DNA of 49,472 nt from assembly GCA_018401435.1 (NCBI GenBank), contig JAGYJW010000051.1, forward strand, positions 1 to 49,472. The letters are read 5' to 3'. Of the stretch, positions 35,620-44,284 are shown piece after piece. Each line of letters starts with the position of its first letter. The first letter of the stretch is position 1. The notes beneath the pieces were generated by a model. That model had not been told where the DNA came from, ran no database searches, and worked only from the letters and a program-made list of their open reading frames with translations. This DNA is from Deltaproteobacteria bacterium (lineage in GTDB: Bacteria; Myxococcota_A; UBA796; UBA2385). The position numbers were made by a program, and so were the translations under genes.

Positions 35620-36963
35620 TCAGGGGCTCCCCTCGTGCGGTCCGGCGACGGGCCCCCGGATGCGTGCGCGGGTTCCGCGTGGCTCCAGCGGCTCCCAGCT
35701 GAGGGTCCAGGCCGCCCTGCGGGCGACCTCGGCAGCGATGACCATGCCCAGGCCCGGACCCCGTTGGCGGGCAGCGTCGGTGTGGAAGCTCTCGATGTCC
35801 ATGCTGGCCGCCAGGTCCTCGGGCAGCCCGGGGCCGTCGTCGTCCACGACCAGCGAGAAGGTGCCCTTGGCCTCGTCCACCTGCAGGACGATCGCCACGT
35901 GGCCTTCCCCTCGCTGGTGCTGGACGGCGTTCTGGACGAGGTTGCCGATGGCTCGCTCGGCCAGGGTGGGCGAGCAGGCCACCCAGACGGGCGTATCGGG
36001 CGCATGGGAGGCGACCGCGACGCCTGCGTGGCGCCCCAGGATGGCGAAGCGGTGGGTCACCCGGGTCACCAGCTCCGTCAGCTCGACCAGCCCCGAGGTC
36101 ACGTCGAAGTCGTGCCGCAGGCGGGCGCCCTGGTGCAGGTTGTCGACGAGGGTGGACAGGTAGACGGCGTCTGCGAGCGCGCGGCGGGCCTCGTCATGCA
36201 GCTGACCGTCGGCTTCGTCGGCCACCGCCTCCAGCGATAGGAGCAGGCTGGCCAGCGGCGTGCGCAGGTCGTGTGCGATCCCGGTGAGGTGCTCCTCCAG
36301 GGCCTTGTTTCGCTCCTCCAGCGCCCTGCGGTTCTCGACGATGCGGGCGTGGCTTTCGGCCAGGACCGCGCTGATGTTGCCGAGCGCGTCGCCCGCAGCA
36401 TCGGTGGCCGCAAAGCCGTCGCGGCCCACCCCGCGGGCCGCCTCGCTCAGCCGCTCCACCCGCTGGCGAAAGGGAAAGACCACGAATACCGTCGCCCCAA
36501 CCCCCGAGAGCAGCATGCCCGCTACGGTGGCCACCGAGAGGATGCCCAGAAATAGCCGCATGGCCTTGGGGTCGGGAGTTGTGGACCGCATGCGGAGGAT
36601 GGCGCAGGGTCCATCGGGAGCCATGGGCACCACCGAGATCATCTGGTCGTCGGACGTCACGCTTCGGGCGGGCCCGCCCCGGGCCATCGCCTCCTGGCGC
36701 TGTGCAGGCTCGAGGGGCGGGGCGGCGGGGTTCGAAGGGCGCCCCTCGCTGTCGTAGGCGTAGAGGGAGTACCCGCCCCAATCTGCGCCCCAGCTCGTGG
36801 GGTCGGCCTCGCAGGCCGCGTGGTTGGTGGCGCTGGCGACGGTTGCGATCGCTGCGTCGCGGATCAGGGGCCGCCCCAGCAAGACCCCGCCCGCCATGAG
36901 GCCGCCCGCAGCGGCCACGCTGAGCACCGCGCTCGCCAGGATGCGGCGGGGGAGCTGGCGCAT
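35620..36963 (-). CDS. Sensor histidine kinase
   Basis: A 447-residue membrane histidine kinase. TM1 lies near residues 10-30, a short periplasmic sensor domain at about 31-135, TM2 at 138-163, then a HAMP-like linker. The dimerisation helix carries the phosphoacceptor in LTGIAHDLRTPLASLLLS (His231). The ATPase domain has an N-box (AIGNLVQNAVQH) and G-boxes (DDDGPGLPEDL; GPGLGMVIA). Its ATG overlaps the response-regulator stop by one base (TGATG). Signal unknown. Confidence 0.93.
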   Translation of the reverse strand: MRQLPRRILASAVLSVAAAGGLMAGGVLLGRPLIRDAAIATVASATNHAACEADPTSWGADWGGYSLYAYDSEGRPSNPAAPPLEPAQRQEAMARGGPARSVTSDDQMISVVPMAPDGPCAILRMRSTTPDPKAMRLFLGILSVATVAGMLLSGVGATVFVVFPFRQRVERLSEAARGVGRDGFAATDAAGDALGNISAVLAESHARIVENRRALEERNKALEEHLTGIAHDLRTPLASLLLSLEAVADEADGQLHDEARRALADAVYLSTLVDNLHQGARLRHDFDVTSGLVELTELVTRVTHRFAILGRHAGVAVASHAPDTPVWVACSPTLAERAIGNLVQNAVQHQRGEGHVAIVLQVDEAKGTFSLVVDDDGPGLPEDLAASMDIESFHTDAARQRGPGLGMVIAAEVARRAAWTLSWEPLEPRGTRARIRGPVAGPHEGSP

Positions 36964-37649
36964 CAGGCAGGGCCGAGGTCGCAGGTGTAGCCGATGCCCC
37001 AGACAGTCTTGATGCAGGGGGAGGCCGCCTCCCCCAGCTTCTTGCGGATGCGGGAGAGGTGGCTGTCCACCGTGCGGTCGCTCCGGGAGCCATCCTCGGG
37101 CAGGGCGTGTTCGGCCAGCTGGGTCCGGGTCACGGTCCGCCCCGCCCGCTCGCGCAGGAAGGCCAGGATGTTGAACTCGTGAGTGGTGAGGCCGAGGTCC
37201 GTGTCGCCGCGCAGCGCCCGCCGGGCGTCGAGATCCAGCACGACATCGGCCAGCGCGACCCTGCGCGTGGGAGCCGGCGCCGTGAGCGCGAGCCGCGCCC
37301 GAATCCGAGCGACCAGCTCTTCCATGAAGAAGGGCTTGGAGACGAAGTCGATGGCGCCGTGCGCGAAGCTACGCAGGCGGGCGGGAAGGTCGGTCTGTGC
37401 CGTAAGCACGACGATGGGTACCGACGTGCGGGTCGAGACCAACTCAAGGACCTCGAGGCCGCCTCGTCCGGGGAGCATCAGGTCGAGGAGGACGAGGTGG
37501 AAAGGCTCCCTCAGGATGCGCGCCATGCCCTCCTCCCCGTCCATGGCGACGCTGGTGGAGAAGCCCGCCTTGTGCAGCCCGCGCACGAGGCCCTGCACTA
37601 CGCTGAGGTCGTCTTCTACAATGAGGATGCTGGGGCGATCGTCGGCCAT
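36963..37649 (-). CDS. OmpR-type response regulator
   Basis: A 228-residue response regulator: receiver domain (ILIVEDDLSVV, phosphoacceptor Asp56 in LVLLDLMLPG, Lys in DFVSKPFFMEEL) and a C-terminal winged-helix DNA-binding domain (LTTHEFNILAFLRERAG, SRSDRTVDSHLSRIRKKLGE, IKTVWGIGYTC). It pairs with the adjoining kinase. ATG 37649 is chosen because the receiver domain begins just after it. Targets unknown; the monooxygenase operon lies divergent 245 bases away and is a candidate. Confidence 0.93.
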   Translation of the reverse strand: MADDRPSILIVEDDLSVVQGLVRGLHKAGFSTSVAMDGEEGMARILREPFHLVLLDLMLPGRGGLEVLELVSTRTSVPIVVLTAQTDLPARLRSFAHGAIDFVSKPFFMEELVARIRARLALTAPAPTRRVALADVVLDLDARRALRGDTDLGLTTHEFNILAFLRERAGRTVTRTQLAEHALPEDGSRSDRTVDSHLSRIRKKLGEAASPCIKTVWGIGYTCDLGPA

Positions 37650-37894
37650 GGGGCAGCGTACCGGAGCTTGGGGTCGCGAGGAAGCCGGAGCCTTATTTCC
37701 CACTCACCCGCAGGTGTTGAGGGAATCGTGAGCGAGGGCGCATGGGACCCCGGGTCAGGCACCGCCCTCCGTGCCTCAAACCGTTGACACTTTCCGGGCG
37801 ACCCCCACCCCCGAGCCAGCCGGGGCGTTCCCTGTCTCCACAACTCCTCAACGTCTCGGGGTGAGCTTGGAGACGCACCCACGAGAGGTCTCCC

Positions 37895-39397
37895 ATGGTC
37901 CAAAACCCCACCTTTGCGTCGATGCTGGCGCTCAGCCTCCCGCTGCTGCTTGTCGCCTGCGGCAACCGCAGCGACGGTACCGAATCGGCTGCCGGCGATC
38001 TCACCTACTACGCCGACGCCAAGCAGATCCTCGACGCGAAGTGCGCCACCTGCCACCAGCCGGGGGACGTCGGTCCTTTCTCCCTCACCACCTATGAGGA
38101 GGTCCGCACCTTCGGGGCGGCGGTGCGTTCGAGCATCGACAACGGCACGATGCCGCCCTGGATGCCCTCGGACGAGTGCAACGACTACGTGGGCAACATC
38201 GACCTGACCGAGGAGGAGCGCAGCACCCTGCTGGCCTGGCTCGACGGGGGCGCCGCCGAGGGCGACCCGGCCGACGCACCGGCCGACACCGACACCTCGT
38301 CGCAGGCCGACTGGGCCGCCGACCTCACCCTGCAGCTGCCCGAGCCTTACACCCCGCAGCTCGAGCCCGACGACTACCGCTGCCAGCTCATCGAGTGGCC
38401 CTTCGACGCGCCCGTCTATGTGACCGGCCTGCGGGTCATCCCCGATCAGCGCGCCATCGTCCACCACACCATCGCCTTCCTCGTCGCCCCGGGTCAGGTC
38501 GAGCAGGTCAAGGCCTGGGACGCCGAAGAGGAGGGCCCGGGCTACACCTGCTATGGCGGCCCGACCGCGAGCAGCTCGGGCGGGGTGCTCGAGAATATCG
38601 AACCGGCCCAGCTGTTGGAAGCCCTCGAGGCCGCCGGGCTGACGCTGGGCGAGCTGCAGTCCGGAGCGGCGACGGCGGAAGAGCTGGCGGCCCTCTTCGA
38701 GGCGCTCGGCATGGACGATATGGGCTTCTCCACCCTGGGCTCGTGGGTGCCCGGCACCGCGGACCTCCCGCTGCCTGAAGGCACGGGCATCCTGGTGGAG
38801 CCTGGGTCCATGGTCGTGGCCCAGATGCACTACAACACCCTGTCGGCCGACCCGGTGGCCGACCAGTCCACCATCGAGCTGCAGATCGCCGAGACGGTGG
38901 AGCGCCCCGCGACCGGCTTGCCGGGCCTCGACCTGGGCTGGGTCAGCAACGGGATGCTGGGCGAGGCCATGACCATCCCAGCCGGCGTGGCGGAGGTCAC
39001 CCACAGCACGACCATCGACTATGACTCGCTCTTCGTCCGGATGACGCTGCGGCGCCTGGGCCTGGACTTCGGCGACCCGCTTGTCCTCCACTCGGCGAAC
39101 CACCACATGCACGAGCTGGGCACCCGCCAGATCTCGACGGTGCAGCACGCCGACGGAGCCGAGACCTGCCTGCTCGACATCCCCGACTGGGACTTCAATT
39201 GGCAGGGGGCCTACCAGCTGGTGGAGCCGGTGGTCCTGGGGCCCGGCGACTCCCTGGAGATGAGCTGCACCTGGGACAACTCGGCGGCGAACCAGCCCGT
39301 GGTGGGCGGCGAGGTGCGGGAGCCCAGCGACGTGTCGTGGGGGGAGGGGACCTCGGACGAGATGTGCCTGGGTGCCTACTATGTGACCGGCCAGTGA
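37895..39397 (+). CDS. Haem-motif plus copper type II monooxygenase-like lipoprotein
   Basis: A 500-residue lipoprotein (LALSLPLLLVAC). Residues 35-110 are a cytochrome-c-like module with CATCH haem motif and MPPWMP. The remainder resembles the copper type II, ascorbate-dependent monooxygenase fold (dopamine-beta/peptidylglycine hydroxylases): an HH pair in AIVHHTIAFLV, HHMHEL, a Met-His in VVAQMHYN, and late CTWDNSAANQPV with WGEGTSDEMCLGAYYV. The cytochrome module could feed electrons to copper (inference). Substrate unknown. Translationally coupled to the following lipoprotein gene (GTGA). Confidence 0.85.
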   Translation: MVQNPTFASMLALSLPLLLVACGNRSDGTESAAGDLTYYADAKQILDAKCATCHQPGDVGPFSLTTYEEVRTFGAAVRSSIDNGTMPPWMPSDECNDYVGNIDLTEEERSTLLAWLDGGAAEGDPADAPADTDTSSQADWAADLTLQLPEPYTPQLEPDDYRCQLIEWPFDAPVYVTGLRVIPDQRAIVHHTIAFLVAPGQVEQVKAWDAEEEGPGYTCYGGPTASSSGGVLENIEPAQLLEALEAAGLTLGELQSGAATAEELAALFEALGMDDMGFSTLGSWVPGTADLPLPEGTGILVEPGSMVVAQMHYNTLSADPVADQSTIELQIAETVERPATGLPGLDLGWVSNGMLGEAMTIPAGVAEVTHSTTIDYDSLFVRMTLRRLGLDFGDPLVLHSANHHMHELGTRQISTVQHADGAETCLLDIPDWDFNWQGAYQLVEPVVLGPGDSLEMSCTWDNSAANQPVVGGEVREPSDVSWGEGTSDEMCLGAYYVTGQ

Positions 39398-39921
39398 GCC
39401 CTCGCGTGCTCGTGGCGCTGGGGCTGGTGGCATGTGCGCCGGCACCCGCCCACGACGGCACGGGTGGGCGCGCCTCGGTGGCCCTGCTCGACCCGGCGGC
39501 GCTGGCGCCGGTCGCCGCAGTCGACGATCCCCTCGCGTCCCATCGCCCGGACCCGGTGGACTGCCCTGCGGCGGCCTGGGGCGAAGAGGGCGGCGGCTTC
39601 GAAGTGCAGACCGGGGTGTGCGACTACGCGGCCTTCGATCAGCCGCTGGTCGCGCCCCTCGCCAAGGGTGATATCGTCGAGATCAGCGTCTGGTACGACA
39701 CCCTCGACGCCGCGGAGCCCGCGACCGCGCACGTGGCAGTGCTGCTGGGCGACCGGGTGCTGTGGGAGGAGACCGTCGACATCCCCGCGCCGTCGGCGGC
39801 CCTGGATGCCGCGGTCAGGCTGGACTTCACGCCCTCGCCCGATTCCCGGCTGGGCCTTCACCTGCACAACCACGGCTACAACAGCTGGCGCTTCGTCGAG
39901 ATCGTGGCCACGCCGCGCTGA
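39394..39921 (+). CDS. Hypothetical lipoprotein coupled to the monooxygenase
   Basis: A 175-residue lipoprotein (GTG start overlapping the previous stop; lipobox ALGLVAC). The mature part is a beta-sandwich-like domain (GDIVEISVWYDTLDAAEPAT, VLWEETVDIPAP, HLHNHGYNSW) that could bind carbohydrate or dock on the monooxygenase. No family recognised. The coupling implies the two products are made together. Confidence 0.7.
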   Translation: MSPRVLVALGLVACAPAPAHDGTGGRASVALLDPAALAPVAAVDDPLASHRPDPVDCPAAAWGEEGGGFEVQTGVCDYAAFDQPLVAPLAKGDIVEISVWYDTLDAAEPATAHVAVLLGDRVLWEETVDIPAPSAALDAAVRLDFTPSPDSRLGLHLHNHGYNSWRFVEIVATPR

Positions 39922-39949
39922 GGGGGGCCCGGCTGGTGCTCGGCGAGCA

Positions 39950-40963
39950 CTACTGGGGTGGAGCCGCAGCCCCGGCGGCCCTCCATGACTCCGGGGTCGT
40001 GCCCGTCCACCGTTGAAAAGCGCGGAACAGGGAGTTCGGGTCCTCGAAGCCGAGCAGGAAGCTGACCTCGGCGGGGCTCATCTGGGACGAGTGCAGGTAG
40101 TGGCGAGCGAGTCGCTCGCGGGTTCCGTTGAGCACCTCCAGCCAGGTCGTCTGCTCCTCGGAGAGGCGTCGCTGCAGCGTGCGGGTCCCCAGGCCCAGCT
40201 CCCGGGCCGCGTCCTTCATCTGGGTGCGCCCGCTGGGGAGGAGCTCCATCAGCGCCGCTTCGACCTGCTCCCGCGTGCTGCGCCGCCCGCCAGCTTCCGC
40301 CATGCGGCGGCGCAGATCGGGCTCGAAGGCCTGCCACATGCCGGCGTTCTCGGTCAGGAAGGGACGACTGGCATCGCGGGCGGACAGGGCCACGGTGAAC
40401 CCATCGCCCACCGAGAGCGGGCACCCGAAGAAGTCCTCGTAGGGTGCGGTGTCCGAGGGGAGGCGCTGGACCGTGACCCGGCGTGCCCTGACGGTGTGGC
40501 GGGTCGCGCGTCGGGCGAAGGCCACCAGGAAGACCAGCTCGGACAGGCCGCGGCTGAGGGGCAGGTCGGGCCGGTGCTTGCAGCGGAAGGTGATGCGTGT
40601 CTCGCTGGAGTCGATGTCGACGTCCAGGGTGAACGCGCCGACCAGCCGCTTGAACTGCCCCAGGCGGCTGACCGCGGTGTTCATGTCGGGCGAGCAGATG
40701 GCGGCGAAGAGGGCCGGGTCGAATAGTTCGACGGACACGATCTGGCCGGCCTTCAGCGGGAGCGCCGGGTCGCCGGTCTCGGCTTCGACGGCCTCGTGCA
40801 GGGCGTAGTAGGCGTCGAGGGTGATGCGCGTGCCGTCCCCCTCGAACAGGGTGGCGGGCTGACCCGCGCGACGGAGCACCACCCGCTCGTCCAGGCCCAG
40901 GTCGCGCAGCACCACCCGCCAGGCGGCGCCGACATGTACAGCCTTGGTGGAGTCGACGGACAT
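39950..40963 (-). CDS. AraC-family transcriptional regulator
   Basis: A 337-residue regulator with an N-terminal effector domain of the Arabinose_bd/OruR-like type (AWRVVLRDLGLDERVVLRRA) and a C-terminal double helix-turn-helix (MKDAARELGLGTRTLQRRLS, VSFLLGFEDPNSLFRAFQRW, TGTTPESWR). GGAGG seven bases upstream supports the start. It is the last gene of a three-gene operon (reductase, GST, AraC) and probably controls that operon and the divergent oxidoreductase at 43103. Confidence 0.93.
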   Translation of the reverse strand: MSVDSTKAVHVGAAWRVVLRDLGLDERVVLRRAGQPATLFEGDGTRITLDAYYALHEAVEAETGDPALPLKAGQIVSVELFDPALFAAICSPDMNTAVSRLGQFKRLVGAFTLDVDIDSSETRITFRCKHRPDLPLSRGLSELVFLVAFARRATRHTVRARRVTVQRLPSDTAPYEDFFGCPLSVGDGFTVALSARDASRPFLTENAGMWQAFEPDLRRRMAEAGGRRSTREQVEAALMELLPSGRTQMKDAARELGLGTRTLQRRLSEEQTTWLEVLNGTRERLARHYLHSSQMSPAEVSFLLGFEDPNSLFRAFQRWTGTTPESWRAAGAAAPPQ

Positions 40964-40983
40964 GGGAGCGCCTCCTCGGCAGA

Positions 40984-41655
40984 CTATCCGGCGAATCCTC
41001 GCGCCACCCAGGACCCGATCTGGTGAAGCATGCGGCCGCTGCGCTGCTCCAGGTCGGGGACGATGGCGGCGGTGGTGGAGGGCCGCACCAGCAGGGCGTC
41101 ACGCCAGGCGGCGATCCTGGGCATGCCCTCGAAGAGGCCCAACGAGGGCTCCAGGCCCTCGGCCCAGGTGAGTCGCTGGAGGATGGGGGCGATGGCCGCA
41201 TCGACCATGGTGTAGGCCTCGCCGCCCCAGAACGGCCCGTGGTCGGGCAGCTGACCCGCCAGCTCCTCGAAGTGCCCGCGGATCTCGCCGGCCAGGAGCC
41301 GGGCCGTGGCCTCGTCGCCGGTGGCCTGCAGGTTCCAGGCCTTCGACATGATGTTCGAGATGTAGCTGATCCACATGCGCTGGCGGGCGCGCTCCAGCGG
41401 ATCCTCGGGCAGCAGCCGCCCGTGCTCGGCGGTCTCGTCGAGGTACTCGAGGATCACCGCGCTCTCGAAGATCGGCGTGTCGTCGATCTTCAGCACCGGG
41501 ACCTTGCCGTTGGGCGAGATGGCCAGGAACCAGTCCGGCTTGTCGCGCAGGTCGATGTAGACGATGTCGTAGTCGCGGCCCTGCTCCTGGAGCAGGATGG
41601 CGGCGCGCTGGACGAAGGGGCAGGCGTCGAAGCTGACGAGGGTCAGGGAGGGCAT
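40984..41655 (-). CDS. Glutathione S-transferase family protein
   Basis: A 223-residue GST. The N-terminal thioredoxin-like domain has a CPF motif (FDACPFVQRAAILL) and the glutathione-site NGKVPVLKIDDTPIFESAVI. The C-terminal helical domain includes YTMVDAAIAPILQRL. The Cys at position 12 in place of Tyr/Ser suggests an omega/beta-like, thiol-transferase-type enzyme. It lies 13 bases after the reductase gene and 20 before the AraC gene. Confidence 0.9.
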   Translation of the reverse strand: MPSLTLVSFDACPFVQRAAILLQEQGRDYDIVYIDLRDKPDWFLAISPNGKVPVLKIDDTPIFESAVILEYLDETAEHGRLLPEDPLERARQRMWISYISNIMSKAWNLQATGDEATARLLAGEIRGHFEELAGQLPDHGPFWGGEAYTMVDAAIAPILQRLTWAEGLEPSLGLFEGMPRIAAWRDALLVRPSTTAAIVPDLEQRSGRMLHQIGSWVARGFAG

Positions 41656-41668
41656 GGGGGCTCCGGGC

Positions 41669-42730
41669 TCAGGTCTCGAAGGTTCCGTGGTCGACGAGCT
41701 GCTGGAAGTGGTCCTGCAGCGTCTCGGCGAGGGGGCGATAGCGCATTCCCAGCTCGCGGCGGCTCTTGCTGTTGTCTCCCTTCCAGGGGTGCCCGATGTT
41801 GCGTGAGACGATCTTGCGCGTGAGCACCTTGTTCATCAGCGGGCCCAGCAGCCAGATGAGCGGCTTGGGGGCCACCATGGTGGGCAGCTTATAGGTCGGG
41901 AAGCGCTCCTTGAGCACCCGGGCCATCTCCGGCATGCTCGTGTCGTGCCCGGCGATGATGTAGCGGCCCTGGGCGTCGGGCAGGAAGGCGGCGCGCAGGT
42001 GGGCGTCCGCCAGGTCGCGCACGTCCACCAGGCCCAGGCCCAGGTCGGGGGCTGCCGGGGCGAGGCTGCCGTCCCCGAGCTGAGTGAGGATCTTGAAGCT
42101 CTCGGAGCTTCCGTGGACCTTGATGCCGGGCCCCCAGACGCCGCAGGGGTTCACGACGACCAGGCGCCACCGCTGCTGGGCTTCGGCGATCTTCCAGGCT
42201 TCCCTCTCGGCGAGGGTCTTGCTGTAGGAGTAGGGCTGGTGGTCCAGCGCGGAGCGCGTGTTCCAGATCTCCTCGGTGAAGACGCCCTTCGGCGTGTCGG
42301 CGAGGTCGGCGTTGTCGCTGTAGATGGCCGCGCAGCTGCTGGTCAGCACGACCCGCTGGACACTGTCGGTACGGTTCGCGGCCTCCAGCACGTTGCGGGT
42401 GCCGCCGACCGCAGGCTCCACGAGCTGCTTCTGCGGGTCTTCCACCTCGATCACGAAGGGCGAGGCGATGTGGAAGACCGTCGAACAGCCCGCCATCGCG
42501 GCATCGAAGCTGCCCGGGTCGAGCAGGTCGGCGTCGAAGAAGCGGAGGGCGCCCTCGGAGGCCTCGGCCAACGCGTTCAGGTAGGCCAGCCGTGAGGCGT
42601 CCGAGGCGTCGCGCACCGTGGCGTGCACCGTCAGCCCCTGGTCCAGCAGCCGCTGGATGACCCAGCCGGCGATGTAGCCGGTGGCGCCGGTGACGAGGAC
42701 GGGCTTGCTGCGATCGATGACCATGTCCAT
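41669..42730 (-). CDS. NAD(P)-dependent reductase, dihydroflavonol-reductase-like
   Basis: A 353-residue extended short-chain dehydrogenase. The Rossmann motif is VLVTGATGYIAGWVIQRLLD; the catalytic Tyr-x3-Lys is YSYSK within HQPYSYSKTLAER. VFHIASPF and VVLTSSCAAIY match the 4-dihydroflavonol/cinnamoyl-CoA reductase branch. AGGAGG six bases upstream fixes the ATG. It heads the reductase, GST, AraC operon. Confidence 0.9.
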   Translation of the reverse strand: MDMVIDRSKPVLVTGATGYIAGWVIQRLLDQGLTVHATVRDASDASRLAYLNALAEASEGALRFFDADLLDPGSFDAAMAGCSTVFHIASPFVIEVEDPQKQLVEPAVGGTRNVLEAANRTDSVQRVVLTSSCAAIYSDNADLADTPKGVFTEEIWNTRSALDHQPYSYSKTLAEREAWKIAEAQQRWRLVVVNPCGVWGPGIKVHGSSESFKILTQLGDGSLAPAAPDLGLGLVDVRDLADAHLRAAFLPDAQGRYIIAGHDTSMPEMARVLKERFPTYKLPTMVAPKPLIWLLGPLMNKVLTRKIVSRNIGHPWKGDNSKSRRELGMRYRPLAETLQDHFQQLVDHGTFET

Positions 42731-42841
42731 TTGAACCTCCTGCACAGAAGATAGGTGTCCAGCGGGCGCGGAGCACTCGCGCGACGCGCCAAGACACTTG
42801 CCCGATGTGCCAACCTGGCGGTCCGGTCCGGGCAATGAAGA

Positions 42842-42869
42842 AGCCCCCTCCCGGGGCTCCAAAGGGGGC
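42842..42869. promoter_or_regulatory. Two mutually exclusive hairpins in a divergent intergenic region
   Basis: AGCCCC-CTCCC-GGGGCT (42842-42858) can pair, and GCCCCCT (42843-42849) can instead pair with AGGGGGC (42863-42869); both use the same left arm. They lie in the 372-base gap (42731-43102) between the divergent reductase and oxidoreductase genes, about 240 bases before the latter's start. A short ATG-started frame (from 42836) runs through the hairpins. No other gene or clear promoter is seen in this gap. Confidence 0.35.
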
Positions 42870-43102
42870 CGTGCAAGAGGGTGGGCGATGCGGGTGGTTC
42901 TGGTCGCCTCCGGTGTCACGCGAGGCCGTCTCCGAGGGGCCGTCGGCTGCCAGGTCGCGCCGCGCATACCGGCATCCACCCTCGCGCGTTGAGGTAGAGG
43001 ATGGAGCGGTCCTCCGCTACCTGCTCCACGCTTCGATCTCCGGAGTGGGCCGCGGTCTCCTCCCACTACGGAGCGCCATTGAGCGCCATCCTCCCCGACT
43101 CC

Positions 43103-44104
43103 ATGCGCGCCATCGTGGTGAAGGACCACGCCACCGGCGCCACCGAGCTGGTGCGGCGGCCGGTGCCCAAGCCCAAGCCGGGGCAGGCGCTGGTCCGCGT
43201 GGCCTTCGCGCCGGTGAACCCGAACGACCTGCTCGCGTCGCGGGGCCGCTACGAGGTCAGGCGCCCCGTCGGCGCTGTGTTGGGCTTCGAGGGCAGCGGG
43301 GTCGTGGTGGGTGGCAGCGGGATGATGGCCCGGCTGATGCGGGGCCGGCGGGTGGCCTTCGGCGCGGGCGAGGATGGCGGCTCCTGGGCGGAGTACTCCG
43401 TCGCCGACGCCACCCAGTGCCTGCCCCTGCGGGGGGGCGTGACCGACGAGCAGGGCGCCACCCTGCTCACCAACCCCATCACCGCCACGGTCTTGCTGCA
43501 ACAGGCCCGGCGGGAGGGCCACCGGGTCATCCTCCAGGCCGGCGCCGCGGGGGCGCTGGGCACCATGATGGCGAGGCTGGCCCCGACCATGGGCCTCACC
43601 ATGGTGCACCTCGTGCGCAGCGAGGAGCAGGTCGCCTGGCTGCGCGGGGTGGGCGCCGAGCACGTGATTCGAAGCGACCAGGCGGACTTCGAGCAGGCCT
43701 TGGTGGCCCTGTGTCACCGGCTGGGCGCTACCCTGGCGCTGGACCCCGTGGCTGGCCCGCTCACCGGCACCCTGCTGCGCGCGCTGGTCGAGGGCGGAGT
43801 GGTGCGGATCTACGGCGCCCTGTCCGGCGCGCCCCCTGTCGGCGACACCGACGAGCTGCTGTTCCGCGGCAAGCGCATCGAGGGCTTCACCATGTACGAC
43901 TGGGTGAAGTCCACCTCGATGCTGGGGCAGCTCCTCACCGCGATGCGGGCCCAGGGGCAGCTCGGCGGGGCGCTGGCCACCGAGCTGCGCGGGGCCGTGC
44001 CGCTGGAGGAGCACGCCGTGGCGTTGCAGGAGTACCAGCGGTCGATGTCCGGGGGAAAGCTGCTCTTCGACGCGCTCGCTGGAGCGGGTACGTCGGCGGG
44101 CTGA
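43103..44104 (+). CDS. MDR-family quinone/enoyl reductase-like oxidoreductase
   Basis: A 333-residue medium-chain reductase lacking zinc ligands. GroES-like part: MRAIVVKDHATGATELVRRP, VNPNDLLASRGRYEV; nucleotide-binding part: VILQAGAAGALGTMMARLAP, which suggests NADPH; C-terminal ALQEYQRSMSGGKLLF. This resembles enoyl-reductase-like quinone reductases. The ATG at 43103 begins the conserved domain. Divergent from the reductase/GST/AraC operon. Confidence 0.88.
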   Translation: MRAIVVKDHATGATELVRRPVPKPKPGQALVRVAFAPVNPNDLLASRGRYEVRRPVGAVLGFEGSGVVVGGSGMMARLMRGRRVAFGAGEDGGSWAEYSVADATQCLPLRGGVTDEQGATLLTNPITATVLLQQARREGHRVILQAGAAGALGTMMARLAPTMGLTMVHLVRSEEQVAWLRGVGAEHVIRSDQADFEQALVALCHRLGATLALDPVAGPLTGTLLRALVEGGVVRIYGALSGAPPVGDTDELLFRGKRIEGFTMYDWVKSTSMLGQLLTAMRAQGQLGGALATELRGAVPLEEHAVALQEYQRSMSGGKLLFDALAGAGTSAG

Positions 44105-44189
44105 GCGCCTGCGAGACCGCCTCCTGCCATCGCCTTGGTCCCAATCTGCCGCCGCCCGGCTGCGTCCCGGCGTCCGCGCGTCATCGCCT

Positions 44190-44283
44190 GCGCCCGCTCG
44201 GGGAGCATCGCGTCGAGGACCTCGGGCAGCAGCGGCGTCGTGGCGTCGAGGTCGAGATGGATGGGGGCCTTCGACCTCAGGGT
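44190..44283 (-). pseudogene. N-terminal fragment of a cysteine desulfurase (NifS/IscS-like)
   Basis: Directly after the second methyltransferase stop, the reverse strand reads IHLDLDATTPLLPEVLDAML. This matches the conserved start of cysteine desulfurases (typically YLDHNATTPLHPEVLEAM). There is no start codon in frame nearby, and homology stops after about 25 codons, before the convergent oxidoreductase gene. It is the stump of a gene that once continued the sulfur operon. Confidence 0.6.
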
Positions 44284-44284
44284 A

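Noticed and set aside
37785..37830. Promoter at TTGACA (37785-37790) before the monooxygenase gene
   Set aside because: The -35-like hexamer is perfect, but the sequence 16-18 bases on is C-rich, with no acceptable -10.
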